Positions 1-12,084 of a stretch of 64,000 nucleotides of DNA are shown piece after piece; positions within the stretch are counted from its first letter, which is position 1; every line of letters starts with the position of its first letter. Below the pieces are notes generated by a model. That model worked only from the letters and a program-made list of their open reading frames with translations. It did not search any database and was not told the DNA's origin. The stretch lies in assembly GCF_030272615.1 (NCBI RefSeq), contig NC_081413.1:334650302-334714301 (forward strand), given 5' to 3'. Source of the stretch: Cryptomeria japonica (taxonomy: Eukaryota > Streptophyta > Pinopsida > Cupressales > Cupressaceae). Both the position numbers and the translations under genes were made by a program.

Positions 1-1062
1 AAAGTTTTCATGAATACTTCTAAAATATCAAGATCCTCCAATGCGCTCTCCATTTGTTTAATCATGTAACTATATCAGATAAAACATGAAAATTAATGTG
101 AAACTTCAATGGGTAACCACAAACTCTAAGAAACACGCTATTGTTTTAAATCTCAAACAATTAGAGGAATATATTTATGCAATGCAAGGAATCAAATGAA
201 AACAAATAATTATACCTCTCAAACAAGCATCAAGGTTACCTCGATGGCTCTTCTTCACTTCTGTGATGTATAGTAATGTTGCTCTCATAATTATATCAAA
301 GCATTATTTTGACAATGTGATCGCAAAAAAGCTAAAGAATGTGGCTATTTATGATTGATGATGAAGTTTTCTTTTATGTATTTTCTAGTATGAATCAACA
401 TTGGAGATTTGAGGAGATTAATTGAAGATCAATAGATGAGATTCAATGAGAAGACTTGATTAGGATATAATTAATTGCATGATGAGGATAGATAGAATTG
501 ATTGATCAAATTAACTTAGCATGAGTGTTAGATGAGAGGAGGAAGTCAATACTTAATTAGCATTAAATAATTAAAAAAATATTTAATTGAGTGCATGAGA
601 AGAAGAAAAATAGAATTAAGATTTTATTTATTTTTAGAAGAGATATATTTAGAAATGTGAATAATTAAATAAATTAAAAAATTCATTTAATTGTACAAGA
701 CTTAGTTAGCTAATTAAATAATAAAAATGATTATGTAATTATGAAAAAGTGAAAGAGAAATATTTAATTAAATGAATAAAATTATTTATAAAAATATGCA
801 TGAGGGAAAGAATAGTTAAAATAATTAAATAATAAAGATCATTTAATTATTTGTGTAGAAAGATATTAATAAAATAATAAAAATCATAATGTTAAAAGAA
901 TATTAGAATAATTAGACAATTAAACATTATTTAATTATAAAAAATGAGGAAAATTTGATTTAGAAGAATAAAGTTAGTTTAAATAAATAATTAAAATTAT
1001 TTAATTAATTTAGAAGAAAGTAAAATATTTTTCACATATGTCAGGACAATTTTCGGTGTCTA
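1..1062 (-). repeat. possible Ty3/gypsy 3' LTR, AT-rich
   Basis: Very AT-rich sequence dense in short TTAAT/AATTAAAT runs (about 540-1020). On the minus strand the junction near 1060 reads as a purine-rich tract (AAAGAGGGACAAAA) followed by TATAGACACCGAAAA. This resembles the polypurine tract and TGTAGACACC-type LTR start of plant gypsy elements, and it lies downstream of the minus-strand gypsy integrase at 2851-3411. The other LTR end lies outside the window and no second LTR is present, so the assignment is tentative. Confidence 0.3.
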
Positions 1063-2850
1063 TATTTTGTCCCTCTTTGAGACAATGCGTTTTGGCATTG
1101 TTTCAATGAAAAATTAAAAAAAATGTGACGTGCTTCCTACCCTAGCATACCCCAATGGAATGAAAGATGGAGGTGGGATTCCCCTTGATAGATTGTTTGT
1201 GAATTAAAGGCATGAATAATCTCTCAAAAGAAAGAGAAGAATGTTAGATGAAAGATGAAATATGATGAAAAAAGAATAGTTAGTAACTAAAAGGAAGAAT
1301 TTAAGTTGATAGAAGAAGAGTCTATTGATATCAAATGAGAAAAGCTCAATTAATTAATTAGGATAGATGATTGATTGATTGAGATTTATTGTTTGATTGG
1401 AAATTGATTGATAGACTAGCCTTGAGCTTTCATTGTACTTTCACTAGTGCACAGAAAAATCATCAAGAGTGTTTTATGTTGCAAATGAATTTATTGCATC
1501 AAGGTATGGAAAGACTAAGGTGTGGACTATCCCTTTGCATAGACATATACATTGCACACAAGTAGTGTCCTGACTCATACTAGTGACAATAGAACCCTAT
1601 TTGAATATGTGAGGAGTAACCACAAAGCATGTTAATCCTGATGCAGGAAAGTGCTATATGACTTTTAACTTGCCTAGGATGTTTTGATTATGCCAAATGG
1701 AACCCAAACACAAAGAAGGAACTTAGTTACCCCATCAATATTATTAAGACAAACCACCAACAACAACCTAATGATAAAAATCCTTATCCATCCTCACTCC
1801 TCTATTCACTTGGGAGTATCCTTGAGTAGCATAGAAACATGATATAATTAAAAGACAAGTCTCACTGGACTAAACATGTAAACAACCATTTAGATATTAT
1901 TTCCAAAGATAAGTGTTTCTTGGTAGCATGACAAAGACCATGTTTGGTTTCAGGAATGAGGCATGCCATATAAGATGTCAAGTCTTATTTTGATGATGCA
2001 ACAACCTATATAAGACAAGATATCTAATTAGGATATGTAATGTTTATTAGGAAATTGATCAATTCGATTGTAGGTTAGCCTGGTAATTCTTTAGTTGGTT
2101 TATGATTAGTTAATCTCATTGTTTGCATGATGTTTTATTTATGTCTAGACAAAGCGCCAGTCTCTATAAGAGATAATTTATTATGGATGATGGATTGTGA
2201 TGGGTGAAGAGTTTATTATGGTATATGGAAACATTTTATGGATTGTATATTGTGAAAGTGGTCATGATAGTGTCAATATGTAATGTATCCTTTGTCGTGA
2301 TGTCAAAGATAAAATTTGAAAACCTAGGTTGAGGACTACCTCCAATTAGGGCTAGGACAATTTATTGTAAAAAGAGTTAAGTCAATGGACTTTATTATGG
2401 ATTGGTGGAATAGAAAGTGAAGCTAAACATCAACAAATCTCATGCCATGAGAGGTGTGTTGATAAGTTTTATTATGGAAGATCAATGAAATGTATGGGTT
2501 TATTATGGAAGGGTGTATGCTCAATTATTATGGATAAGGTGAAAAACTAGATAGAATAATGATAAATGGAAGAGCAATGACGTACTGCACATGGCACCTC
2601 TATGAGGTCTTCACCATGATACTTACCCAAGGCACCACCAAAGTGGTTCTCACCATACAACGTATTATCTCTCTTAGTTTCTAATTTTTGGGTGTCACAT
2701 AAGATGCCTTTTGCCAAGTTATCATCAAGGTGATGATTTTTTGATAATTTTTGTATTTTTGACATTTTTAAAATATTTTTGTCATTTTTTTTTGTATTTT
2801 TGAAAGGGATTTCCTAAGGGTAATTTATACAATTTGCAAAGTTACATTCT
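1063..2850. other. non-coding stretch, probable gypsy 3' region
   Basis: No recognisable protein-coding or RNA gene. Only short frames occur; the longest is a 72-residue minus-strand frame at 2547-2765 that I do not recognise. Position suggests the untranslated region between the gypsy integrase and its 3' LTR. Poly-T/poly-A runs occur around 2760-2810. Confidence 0.4.
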
Positions 2851-3411
2851 ATTGATGGGCTCTGGTAGCGGTTCACCTTCTAGAGTAGCCAATTGATATG
2901 TGCTAGATTTGTAAGTTGTTGTAACAATGTAAGGACCCAACCAATTAGGGTCAATTTTTTTAACCTTTTCCCTATCTAATAGATTCCTTGGATTATCTTT
3001 TAAGACCAAGTCACCAATCTCAAAATGTCAAAAGACTCTATTATTATAAAAATAATAGAGATAGTTTCGATAAGCTTGTAATTGGTTCAATGCAATCTAG
3101 CATCTCTCATGCATTAACTCTAGCTCATGTAATCTATATACCTAATATTCTTCATCATCAATGAAGTGTTGCATAGATACCCTCAAGGATGGTAACTTGA
3201 CCTTGATAGAAAGGATGGCTTCAAATCCAAAGAAAATCTCATAGGGTTGGGTTGAGTTGGATGTGCTAGTCATGAACAACATCATTAATAGTCTTCTTAA
3301 GGATTTTTATTATATTTTTGTTGAACACTTCATCCTGACCATTACTTTGAGGATAATATGGACTAGACACTGATGTTGGATGTGAAACTTATCACAAAGA
3401 GAGCAAACATC
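2851..3411 (-). pseudogene. Ty3/gypsy integrase, C-terminal half (decayed)
   Basis: Read on the minus strand, this encodes the end of a Ty3/gypsy polyprotein. The conserved YYPQSNGQDEV segment (about 3320-3357) is followed by NKNIIKILKKTIN, the position of the usual WH..L motif (here stop-H, a TGG-to-TAG type change), a FGFEAILSIKVKLPSLR segment, and the terminal GDLVLKDNPRNLLDREK and DPNWLGPYIV motifs (about 2890-3020). At least one frameshift (near 3240) and several stops disable it. The N-terminal side is cut at 3411 by the DNA transposon and resumes beyond 14624. Integrase would insert gypsy cDNA into the genome; this copy cannot be functional. Confidence 0.8.
3408..3411. repeat. target-site duplication CATC, left
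   Basis: CATC lies immediately outside the left TIR and matches 14621-14624 immediately outside the right TIR. Confidence 0.7.
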
Positions 3412-3448
3412 GGGTGAACTCACAATAATGGTTCCCACTTTTTTGCCA
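3412..3448 (+). repeat. left terminal inverted repeat
   Basis: Starts GGGTGAACTCACAA, then TGGTTCCCACTTTT and TTGCCA. Aligned to the reverse complement of 14584-14620 it shows about four mismatches and a 2-base T-run difference. Confidence 0.85.
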
Positions 3449-4217
3449 CTTTTGACACTGAGATGTACATTTTAAAAATAATCTTCAACTTCTGAGAACT
3501 ATAACTTTTAAACTATTAAAAATTTGAAGATGATGTAAATTAGTGATTTCTAGCATTTTGTTTGTAGATTCTATATACATTTTTTTCAAATTTTTTTGAA
3601 GGATTTTTTAAAAAAATTTCCATCTCCCTCGAAAAGTAGTTTTTTACAACAAACTACATTTTTTAAGAGTGATGTGCCTCCCGAAATGCATAACTTTTTT
3701 TCTATAAATGATAAAAACTCAATTCTTTCTAATTTTGGTTTGTAACATCAATATTAAGGGCTTGCATTTGGGTTTATAGTGATATGTTCAATATTTTTCA
3801 TTTTATAAAGTTTTGAAGTCCGACTAGTCATAATTCAAACATAGGTTTACGTTTGAACACATAACTTGTTCTATATAAATTGAAATTCAAAATTTTTTTT
3901 TGGTTAGAAAGAAGACATCAATACCAGGGGCATAGATATTTTTTAGAATTTTTTTGAATTAGTTTCTTATTTTTTCCAATGTGTTGAACAAAGAAGTTCA
4001 TGTTCGGTGAAAAACCAATTTTCCATAAAATTAAAAAAACAAGAACATAATAAATTCAAAATATAACAAAGTTATACTCATTGGAAAGCTTGCTCCAAGT
4101 ACTACCATCTAATATTTTTGTGTTATCAAGATTATTTCATTCATGCTTTGAACCAGAGCTCCGAAGTCATTAATTCTTCAGAACTCTGAAATTTTTTGGG
4201 AGAAACCTTTAATTTAA

Positions 4218-4386
4218 GGGTTCGAATGAACAGTAGTTCGAGCGAATTGGGTTTGCTCGAACCTTAAGGGGTTCGAGTGAACCCACATTCGCTCAAACCA
4301 ATGGGCTCGATATTGGCACGCACATTTTTGTAATGGTCATGTTCGAGCGAACCCAACCATTTTTAACTGTCGGGTTTCATTTGAAC
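4218..4386. promoter_or_regulatory. left subterminal GTTCGAGCGAAC-type motif cluster
   Basis: Within about 170 bp there are five or six copies or near copies of the imperfectly palindromic 12-mer GTTCGAGCGAAC in both orientations, for example GTTCGAGCGAAC at 4341, GTTCGAGTGAAC at 4271 and GTTCGAATGAAC near 4219. The same motif recurs at the other end of the element (14393-14543). In other DNA transposons such subterminal clusters are transposase binding sites; that role is inferred here. Confidence 0.65.
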
Positions 4387-4558
4387 TCTGGCCGACGCAT
4401 TTTTTTTTTTTTTTTTTTCATTTGTGGAGTCGTATAAATGTCCATAATTTTTTAAATTTTTTATCACACAAATGATTAAAATAATTCGCATTTTTGGATG
4501 AGAGAAGACATTTGAAAATTATTTTGAGGGTAATAATTTGAAGGTTTTTTGTAAAAGC

Positions 4559-7500
4559 ATGGGGAACAAGAAGAGAAGGCAAAATAAGACTTCAAGGAAT
4601 TATTCTCCCGAAATGGAAGAAAGATATCGAGAACAAAGAAGACAAAGATATCATGATGCAAGTATGTATTTTTAATTTTATTTCTATTTAATTTAATATG
4701 TATTACGTATCAATTAATTAGAACTCAATATTTTTTATCTAATATTTTTAATGAAAATTAATTTAAAAAATCTTAATTAAATTAATTGGAAATAATAGGA
4801 TTAAAAATAATTTTGTTTTAATTGGAAAGCATAATTAATTTGAGATAATACATGTGTATTTGCAAATTTCAAATTCCATCAACTTGCTTGTTGTGTAATT
4901 GCATTTTTCTCCTATATAATTAAGTCCATTTATAATAGATAAGACCTATTAAGTCATAAAATTAATAAGACCTATTATGTCATAATTTCTAGGTTATAAA
5001 TTATATAAATTGAATATTTAATCTACATGTACAAGTAATTTCATGTGATAGGTCCTTTAATATCACATAATATATCTGTCTTAAGGGTAGTTAAGTATAT
5101 TAATTGTGAAATGTTTTTTCATACGTGGTCATATTGATTTTAATAATAATGCCCATTAGGACTATTACATTGATTATAGGTCTTAAATGTGACATAAATT
5201 TATAACCTATTAAACATGTTGAATAATTTAGGTGAACTATTTATATTCAACTTCACGTACATGCAAAAACATTTTAGATTAGGAGGTCTATTATGCAATA
5301 ATAGGTCTTAAATATACACACATGTGACAAATTATAGTCCACCTACATGGTCCATAACAAATTAATATGAGGTCACCTAAGTTATCGTATGCAGGCATCA
5401 AAATATTTGTACTTTGAATTTTCAAAATTGGAATTTCTAATTTATCAAAATTTTATTTTATGTGTTAAATTATGGCTCAAAATTAGAGATTGAACTTTAA
5501 TCCTAACCTGAGAACAAATTGAACTTTAAACCTAAACAGGTAATTTAATTAGAGTTATAACAATAAAGTCATGAAAGTAATTAAATTTAATAAACCAAAT
5601 TGAACGGGATAATTTTAACATGTAAAGTTTTAAGCCATTCACCCCTATTCTTAAACCTAATTGAATAATCTCTGATTAATTCAAGAACCTTACATAAACT
5701 CTTAAATTATGTGCAGAACGGGCAAACGAACCCGTTGAAGAACACAATATAGTTGATGAACATAGGGAGGAGATTGTTCAAGTTGAACCAATGGAGACCT
5801 TTGAAGGAGAGGGGTCAGGCTCCTTACCTCCTACCACTGATATGGATGAGCATATTGTGGATCTAGCTAAACAGGTGAAGAGGAATATTTCTTATAAAAA
5901 TTTAGATCATTTACTTGAAATGGATGTGGATGAGTTGAAACGTCTCGGTGAAGAACCTAGACATACTAAAAGGAGGTCAATGAATAAAAGTGGAAAAGAA
6001 ATAATGTCTCATTTCAACAATCTTGATACTACACTAGAAAAAGCTCAATTGTTATCAATTGTACTTACTCATAAAGACTTAATAGATCCAATGAAATTGT
6101 TGGGTATAGATACAACAAGTCAAAAAAGGAAATCTTCTCAGCTACAAAAATCTATTGTTGATAATGTTAAGAAAGGTTTGGTGAACATTGGTAAAAAATC
6201 TCAAAAACTAGATAAGACCATTTCAAGAAGAGTGATGTTGACATCTTTAGTAAATGAAAGATTGCCTCAAAAAAGACAAATCTCTTCACTGTCATCTGAG
6301 TTTGGTTTTAGTAGAAGGACAATATCTAAATATGTTAAAAGGAGAAAGATTTTGGATGATACTACCTCAGAAGGGAATTGGGCAATTATGTGTAGAGCTC
6401 CTCATTCTTATAGAATTGAAGATGTTGTTAGGAACTTTGTGACAAGTTTTTGGAATGATAATACTCGTCCTTCATTAAATAGTAGAGATGTTATCAAGTA
6501 AAGGATTGGTCCTGATCGTTATGATCTCCATGTAAAACATTGGATAGACACAACAAAACATGAATTGTATGTATTGTTTACTAAAACAAACCCTCATATA
6601 AAGATTGGACAAACCATGTTTGACCGGTTAAGGCCATATTATGTGAAGTTAAACAAAGTTTTCAAAACTTGTTGTTGTCGTTATCACATCGAATTTGACT
6701 TGTACTATCAGGTGTTTCGAAAGATTAGAGAAGATAGTGATGGTTATGAAAATGCTCCTCCTAAATGAACAAGTCAATTCATAGCATCCATCTTATGTGA
6801 TAAATCAGATGATAATGCAACCGGTCAAATAAATTGCATAAGAGGAATTTGTGGAACATGCAGGGACTTGGCTAAATTGCCTTTGAGAGATGAAGATACT
6901 GACATGAGGAAGATGGTAAATTTCAAGAGTTACAAGTACAAAAAATTTGAAACAAAATTTGGAAAGGAATCTACAAGGCTAGATTATGTAGAAGAGGAAA
7001 TACCTATTGGAACATTTATGGAAAATTTTCGTAAGTTGATAAAACCATACATATGCCATGGTTTTTTTTCCAAGTGGCAAGTAGAAAAATTTAAAAGATT
7101 AAGAGACACTTTCCCACTTGGAACTATTCTATCTGTAGTTGACTTCGCAAAGAATTACTCTTTTTCACATAAAAAAGAGATTCAATCAGAGTATTACTTT
7201 TCAAAGCAAATCACTATTTTCGTGCATGTGTGTTATCGACATGCATAGATGAATTTGGATGGTGTTGATAGTACATTTGAAAATCGTGTCATTAAGAAAG
7301 AGTACCACTTCTATATCAGTGATGATAAGGAGCATGCCACACTTTTTGTACAACATTGCTTTAAGAAGTTTTTTGAATATTTGAAAGATAGAGGCATAAC
7401 AATAGTTAAACATTTTGTTTGGTCTGATGGATGCGCGACACAATTCAAATCTTCAAGGCCATTTTATGCACTATGTAGATATCATCGAAATGACAAAATA

Positions 7501-8642
7501 CCACATGTTTGGAGTTTTTTTGAGAGTGGTCATGGAAAGGGTGAACATGATGGTGCAGGAGCTTGTATCAAACGTGCTCTAAGAAAGCATCAAATAAAGT
7601 ACACAGGAGAACATATAGAAGATGCACATGATGTTGTTGAATGGTGTAAGAAATACTTTGAGCAACCTAGTTATCCTGGGGAATCATCATCGAGAACATA
7701 CAGGCCCATTCCATATAGAGTGTTTTGGGAGATAACCGGTACGTGTTCTCTTTTAGTATTTTATTTAATTTTTTTTAATTTAACAACTTGATCTACATGT
7801 ACATTCTTAGTTCCTAGTTCAAATGTTTCAATTTAACAACTTGATCTACATGCACATTCTTGTACACATGTACATTTTGCAGATGTGGATAGAAAATCAA
7901 TGCATGGATGCAAGAGTGTGGAGAGGATAAGATCTTTGCATTGTGTCATGAGTATAGATAATCGCCCATGGACATTATACACTAGGGATTATTCATGTTT
8001 TTGTTTTGAATGCATTTTCAAAAACTATGTTGATTGCAAGAACCAAGAGCTTGGATATGTTAGTGAATGGAAAATGGTGCCACTAGATGTTTCTGACACA
8101 TACGAGGATTCAAATGAGGATGAAAAATTTGAAGACATTCCTTTGATTTCTGGTGATTACGATCATATTTCAGGATTGATTAAAAAAGGTACATACATGA
8201 CGCACACATGTAAATATTTCCTTAAAAATGACATATAACTTAGAATTTATTTAACTTGTGTCAAATTGTAGGAGATATTTTTGCAGTCATAGCAGAAGAT
8301 GGAAATATAGAAGGTGTTAGTTATTATTTATTGCGTTGCATAGAAGAGAGAAAGAAGTTATCAAAATTTGAGATGAGTGATGGAATGTCATTTCCCACAG
8401 GTTTGAGTTCTGATTTGAATATGTACATGTACAAATCGCTTATGTGGAAATTTTTAATTTCTCACGTTTCTTATATACATGTACATGCAGGATCAGTTGT
8501 AGTGCAAGGGACATATTTCAAACAAGTTAAAATTGTTCAACATGGGATTCATTTCACTGAATACCAAATTGACAACAAGGTATATCAGTATAGTCACTTG
8601 GTCATTGTTGTTGGCCTAATTATTCAAACAGTTCCACGTTGA
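4559..8642 (+). pseudogene. transposase, five exons, three nonsense codons
   Basis: Proposed exons: 4559-4661, 5717-7738, 7883-8188, 8272-8400 and 8491-8642, giving about 903 residues. All four introns begin GT, end AG and are phase 1; removing them keeps one frame from a basic N-terminus (MGNKKRRQ) to the TGA at 8640-8642. Visible parts: a helix-turn-helix-like segment (SSEFGFSRRTISKYVKRR, about 6290-6345), then a catalytic-type series with D at 7141 (SVVDFAKNY), D at 7426 (WSDGCATQFK) and E at 7543 (SGHGKGEHDGAGA), spaced about 95 and 39 residues. A Cys-rich patch follows (CFCFEC, about 8000). Stops at 6499 (TAA), 6766 (TGA) and 7246 (TAG) break exon 2 without shifting frame. I recall similar GHGKG..DGAGA..KR proteins in plant genomes but cannot name the family. 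Intron 3 (8401-8490) is open in frame and might be retained. Confidence 0.8.
4662..5716 (+). other. first intron of the transposase gene (1,055 bp)
   Basis: It begins GTATGT after a codon split at its first base and ends ATTATGTGCAG. The downstream frame then reads RANEPVEEHN into the long second exon. The interior is AT-rich with no coding signal. The matching phase across 1 kb is the main support. Confidence 0.65.
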
Positions 8643-10182
8643 GGGCGGTCTCAAAAGTGGAGACTAGATAGTGAAGATCATGACAAAATATAAGTGTTAT
8701 TGAAGAACATTGTGAACCACTTGATGTGGTATGAACTATATATACATTTAGTAATCCAAAGTACACATGTGGTTCAGCCCACATGAATTGAATTTTAATG
8801 TACTCAAGATAAATTCTAGATCTCTTAACTTGTTTTGAAACTAAAGGATAAATATTTTTTAAGTTTATTTATACATTATATCAAATTAAGATGTATTCAA
8901 AGTTAATTCAAGTACATCTACATGTTTAAATGTGCATGTTTAATTGTATGTAATTGTATTTGTATTTAGTTAAAAAATGCATATTTAAATTAGAATGTAA
9001 TATGTACATTTGTAAAATTGATATTTAATATGGAATTAGGACATTTGTAATTAGGACATGTACATTTTGTGAACTATTTAACTACAATATACATACCTAG
9101 AAGCTCACATACCATGTGAACTATTCAATACATGACCTATTAAGTTTAGTTTGTTCATTTCATACATACTCTTTTGTTTGAAAATCAAACATGTATAATC
9201 ATACATACTCTTTTGTTTGAAATACATTTCATATAATCAAACATGTATAATCTGATCAAACACAAATCAGGTATAAAGTATAATCTAGAGTCTAAACTTC
9301 ATTGTACATGCATGAAATATACAATCTAATCAAACATGTATTTAAATCTAATCTAATCAAAAATGTATTTAAATCTAATCTAATCAAACATGTATAAATA
9401 TAATATAATCAAACATGTATAAATCTGATATAATCAAACATGTATAATCTGATCAAACACAAATCAGGTATAAAGTATAATCTAGAGTCTAAACTTCATT
9501 GTACATGCATGAAATATACAATCTAATCAAACATGTATTTAAATCTAATCTAATCAAACATGTATAAATCTAATATAATCAAACATGTATAAATCTAATC
9601 TAATCAAACATCATGTATAAATCTAATATAATCAAACATGTATAAAACTTATAAAGTATAATCTAGAGTCTAAACTCCATGTATAAAGTATAAAGTATAA
9701 TCTAGAGTCTAAACTCCATGTACGTGCATGAATATATATAATATGAAAGTATATAAAAAGATAAATGTAAATGAGCTATAAAGTCTGGAGAAAATCAACA
9801 GGGATCATGTTGGCTACGAACTGAGCGATCATCTAAGGGGGAGTCTTGCAAAAGTAGAATTTATTTAAATATTAAATATAATATATCTATCTCTCTAGAT
9901 GTGCATGTACATCAAATCCAAGTAGAGTTAAATAAAAATTTAAATATAAATTGTAACGTGCATGTACATACATACATGTACATATATGTACCAAAAACCA
10001 TAACTAACTTGTACACTAATAGCATCTAAAGAATATCTCCTACGCACATGCTCAGAGCTCAAGGAAGGAGTGACATGAGCTAATTGTCAATTTGAGGATT
10101 AGTCCATGATCAATTTAAATGATCTACAAATTAAAACTTAGAACTCTAGATTATTTATTAAACATGATATATATATATAGAT
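8643..10182. other. AT-rich spacer inside the DNA transposon
   Basis: No gene seen. The stretch separates the transposase 3' end from the convergent minus-strand gene and is rich in ACATGTA and TCTAATCAAACATGTATAA motifs. A tandem duplication lies at 9241-9640. Confidence 0.6.
9241..9640. repeat. 198-bp tandem duplication with 20-bp submotifs
   Basis: The block beginning ACATGTATAATCTGATCAAA at 9241 recurs at 9439, an offset of 198 bp, and includes the shared TAATCTAGAGTCTAAACTTC segment. Inside it, TCTAATCAAACATGTATAAA-type units are repeated several times. Confidence 0.7.
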
Positions 10183-11760
10183 TTATCCTACAAATTTGCA
10201 ACATGTATACATATCTTCTAAAAATTTAAGCGCACATGTACATGTACATACCTGTGTATCACTTGGAGTAGGTTGTATAGTTTGATCCTGTCCCATGATC
10301 ATATCAACAACATCACTCGTGCCTGCATATCTCTCTCTAGCTGTATGTATCACTGAGAAGTGCAAGGGGCTAACTAGATGAGTGGGCATCGTGGATGAAG
10401 TGTTTGACTATAGTAGCATGTCCATAAATCTAGTATGGCTCAAATCTCTCAGTTGATCCTCAAATGAGTCCAAACCCTCAACTATGATATGGACCTAATC
10501 AGCTCATATCTCCTCCTTAAATGAATCCAACCGACCCTCATCTGTGATATGGACTTGATCAGCTCGTAGCTCCTCCTCTGCAGCAGCAGAGTGATCTGTA
10601 GGTGGGTCAGTGCCTGGAGCATGCGTAGAGTGATGAGAATGTTGTGACTGCCTTAGGGTATGCATCGATGCCACTCTAGCCTGACCATCTCTGAGAATCT
10701 CCTCTCTAACATTAGCCAATGGTATCCCAAGTCAAGATGAAATAAAACTATAAGCATGTAGTAGGTCCTCGGCTAAATATTGTGACATCTGTACATGTCT
10801 ACTTCCTCTGACTATAGCTGCTACCTCATATGGGGAGGGGATGCCAGCAAAAATATATTGATCATCTGAATTTGAAGCCCCCCCATGACTAGAAGATGCA
10901 TGATCTGTGGATGATCGCGAACGTGGTCAACTCATCATATATCTGCCCACCCTGTCAGAAGATATGGTGGCTGCTACTGATGCAATCTATCCAATCCTAT
11001 CAATTGATTCTCTCTGAGAAGAAATCACAACGTGATCCACTATGGGTGCCATGGCTAGGACTACTGTAGGAAATCTCTGGCCAACAAGGTCCCTGTGTCT
11101 AGGTGGAGCTCTATCACGCCTACGATATGCATCTCTATCAGCAATCCTGCCCCTCCCCTGTCCATAATATCCTGGAATATCAAGGTAGTTTGGTTTCATC
11201 TGATAATGAACCTCAATAAATACCTGTTGTGCAAAGTATAATGGTATCTAGTCATTATTAGGATAATGACCATGGGCAACTAAGAATCGTGGGTAAATCA
11301 ATGATGCAACCTGTGGGTCGATACATCTGGTAACCTGATATCCCCTCACCTTACTCTTCTCCTGATATTGTGGGAAGCATCTCTCCTTGATGGTCTCCTT
11401 CGAGACCACCCCCACCACATCAGTAAAAGAATGAGGACCCCTCACCTCACTCCTCAACTATCTATATATATCCTCTATAACCTCAGGTGAGAATGAGGTA
11501 TGAGATACTAAGCAGTCCCTCAATGTCCTCAAATTGTCAAAAATGGACGTGCATGTACTCTTGTACACACCATCAGTACGAGGGTCATCTAATATGGCCC
11601 TCAACCTATGCAACTCCTGATCACTGTAATGAAAAATAGTAGCAATGTCGGGAAAGGGGGGATCCTACTGTGAAGGATCTTACTGTGCTGGCTCCTGATG
11701 TGGAGCCTGCGCAGGTGGATCCTGATCAGGAGCCTGCGAAGGTATATCTTGGGATGCCAT
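10183..11760 (-). pseudogene. second transposon-encoded protein, unknown function
   Basis: One minus-strand frame runs from the ATG at 11758-11760 to a stop at 10183 (526 codons) with no frameshift but about ten internal stops, mostly TAG or TGA. The long frame surviving nonsense changes argues that it was a real gene. It has a Pro/Gln-rich start (MASQDIPSQAPDQDPPAQAP), a probably helical middle (SDQELHRLRAILDDP, FDNLRTLRDCLVSH), a segment with FTDVVGVVSKETIKERCFPQY and RCIDPQVASLIYPRFLVAHG, an Arg-rich stretch (GRGRIADRDAYRRRDRAPPR) and a Ser/His-rich tail. It is transcribed toward the transposase gene. I recognise no domain; an accessory transposition protein is one possibility, suggested only by position, as in two-gene elements such as MuDR. 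Confidence 0.6.
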
Positions 11761-11799
11761 CTATCTAGGTACATGTCATAAAGTTAAAATAAATACGTA

Positions 11800-11995
11800 A
11801 GCAAAGAGAGAGAGAGATCATTTTCATGAGAGAGAGAGAGATTATAAACATATAAATTTTCATGAGAGAGAGAGAGATCATTTTCATTTTCAAAAAATAC
11901 ATGTAAAAATTTCAAATATTTCAGTGAGAGAGAGAACATATATTTCAGATCTAGAGATAACATATATTTCAGAGAGAGAGAGATCTAACACATGT
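11800..11995. repeat. GA-rich microsatellite
   Basis: Several AGAGAGAGAGAG tracts are separated by short ATTTTCAT/ACATATATTTCA spacers, just upstream of the minus-strand gene's start codon. They lie in its likely 5' leader or promoter. Confidence 0.8.
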
Positions 11996-12084
11996 ACATA
12001 TTTAAATCTTTGACATACATAAAAAATTCAAGAATAGAGAGATCTAACACGTGTATATTTAAATCTTTGACATACATATTTAAA

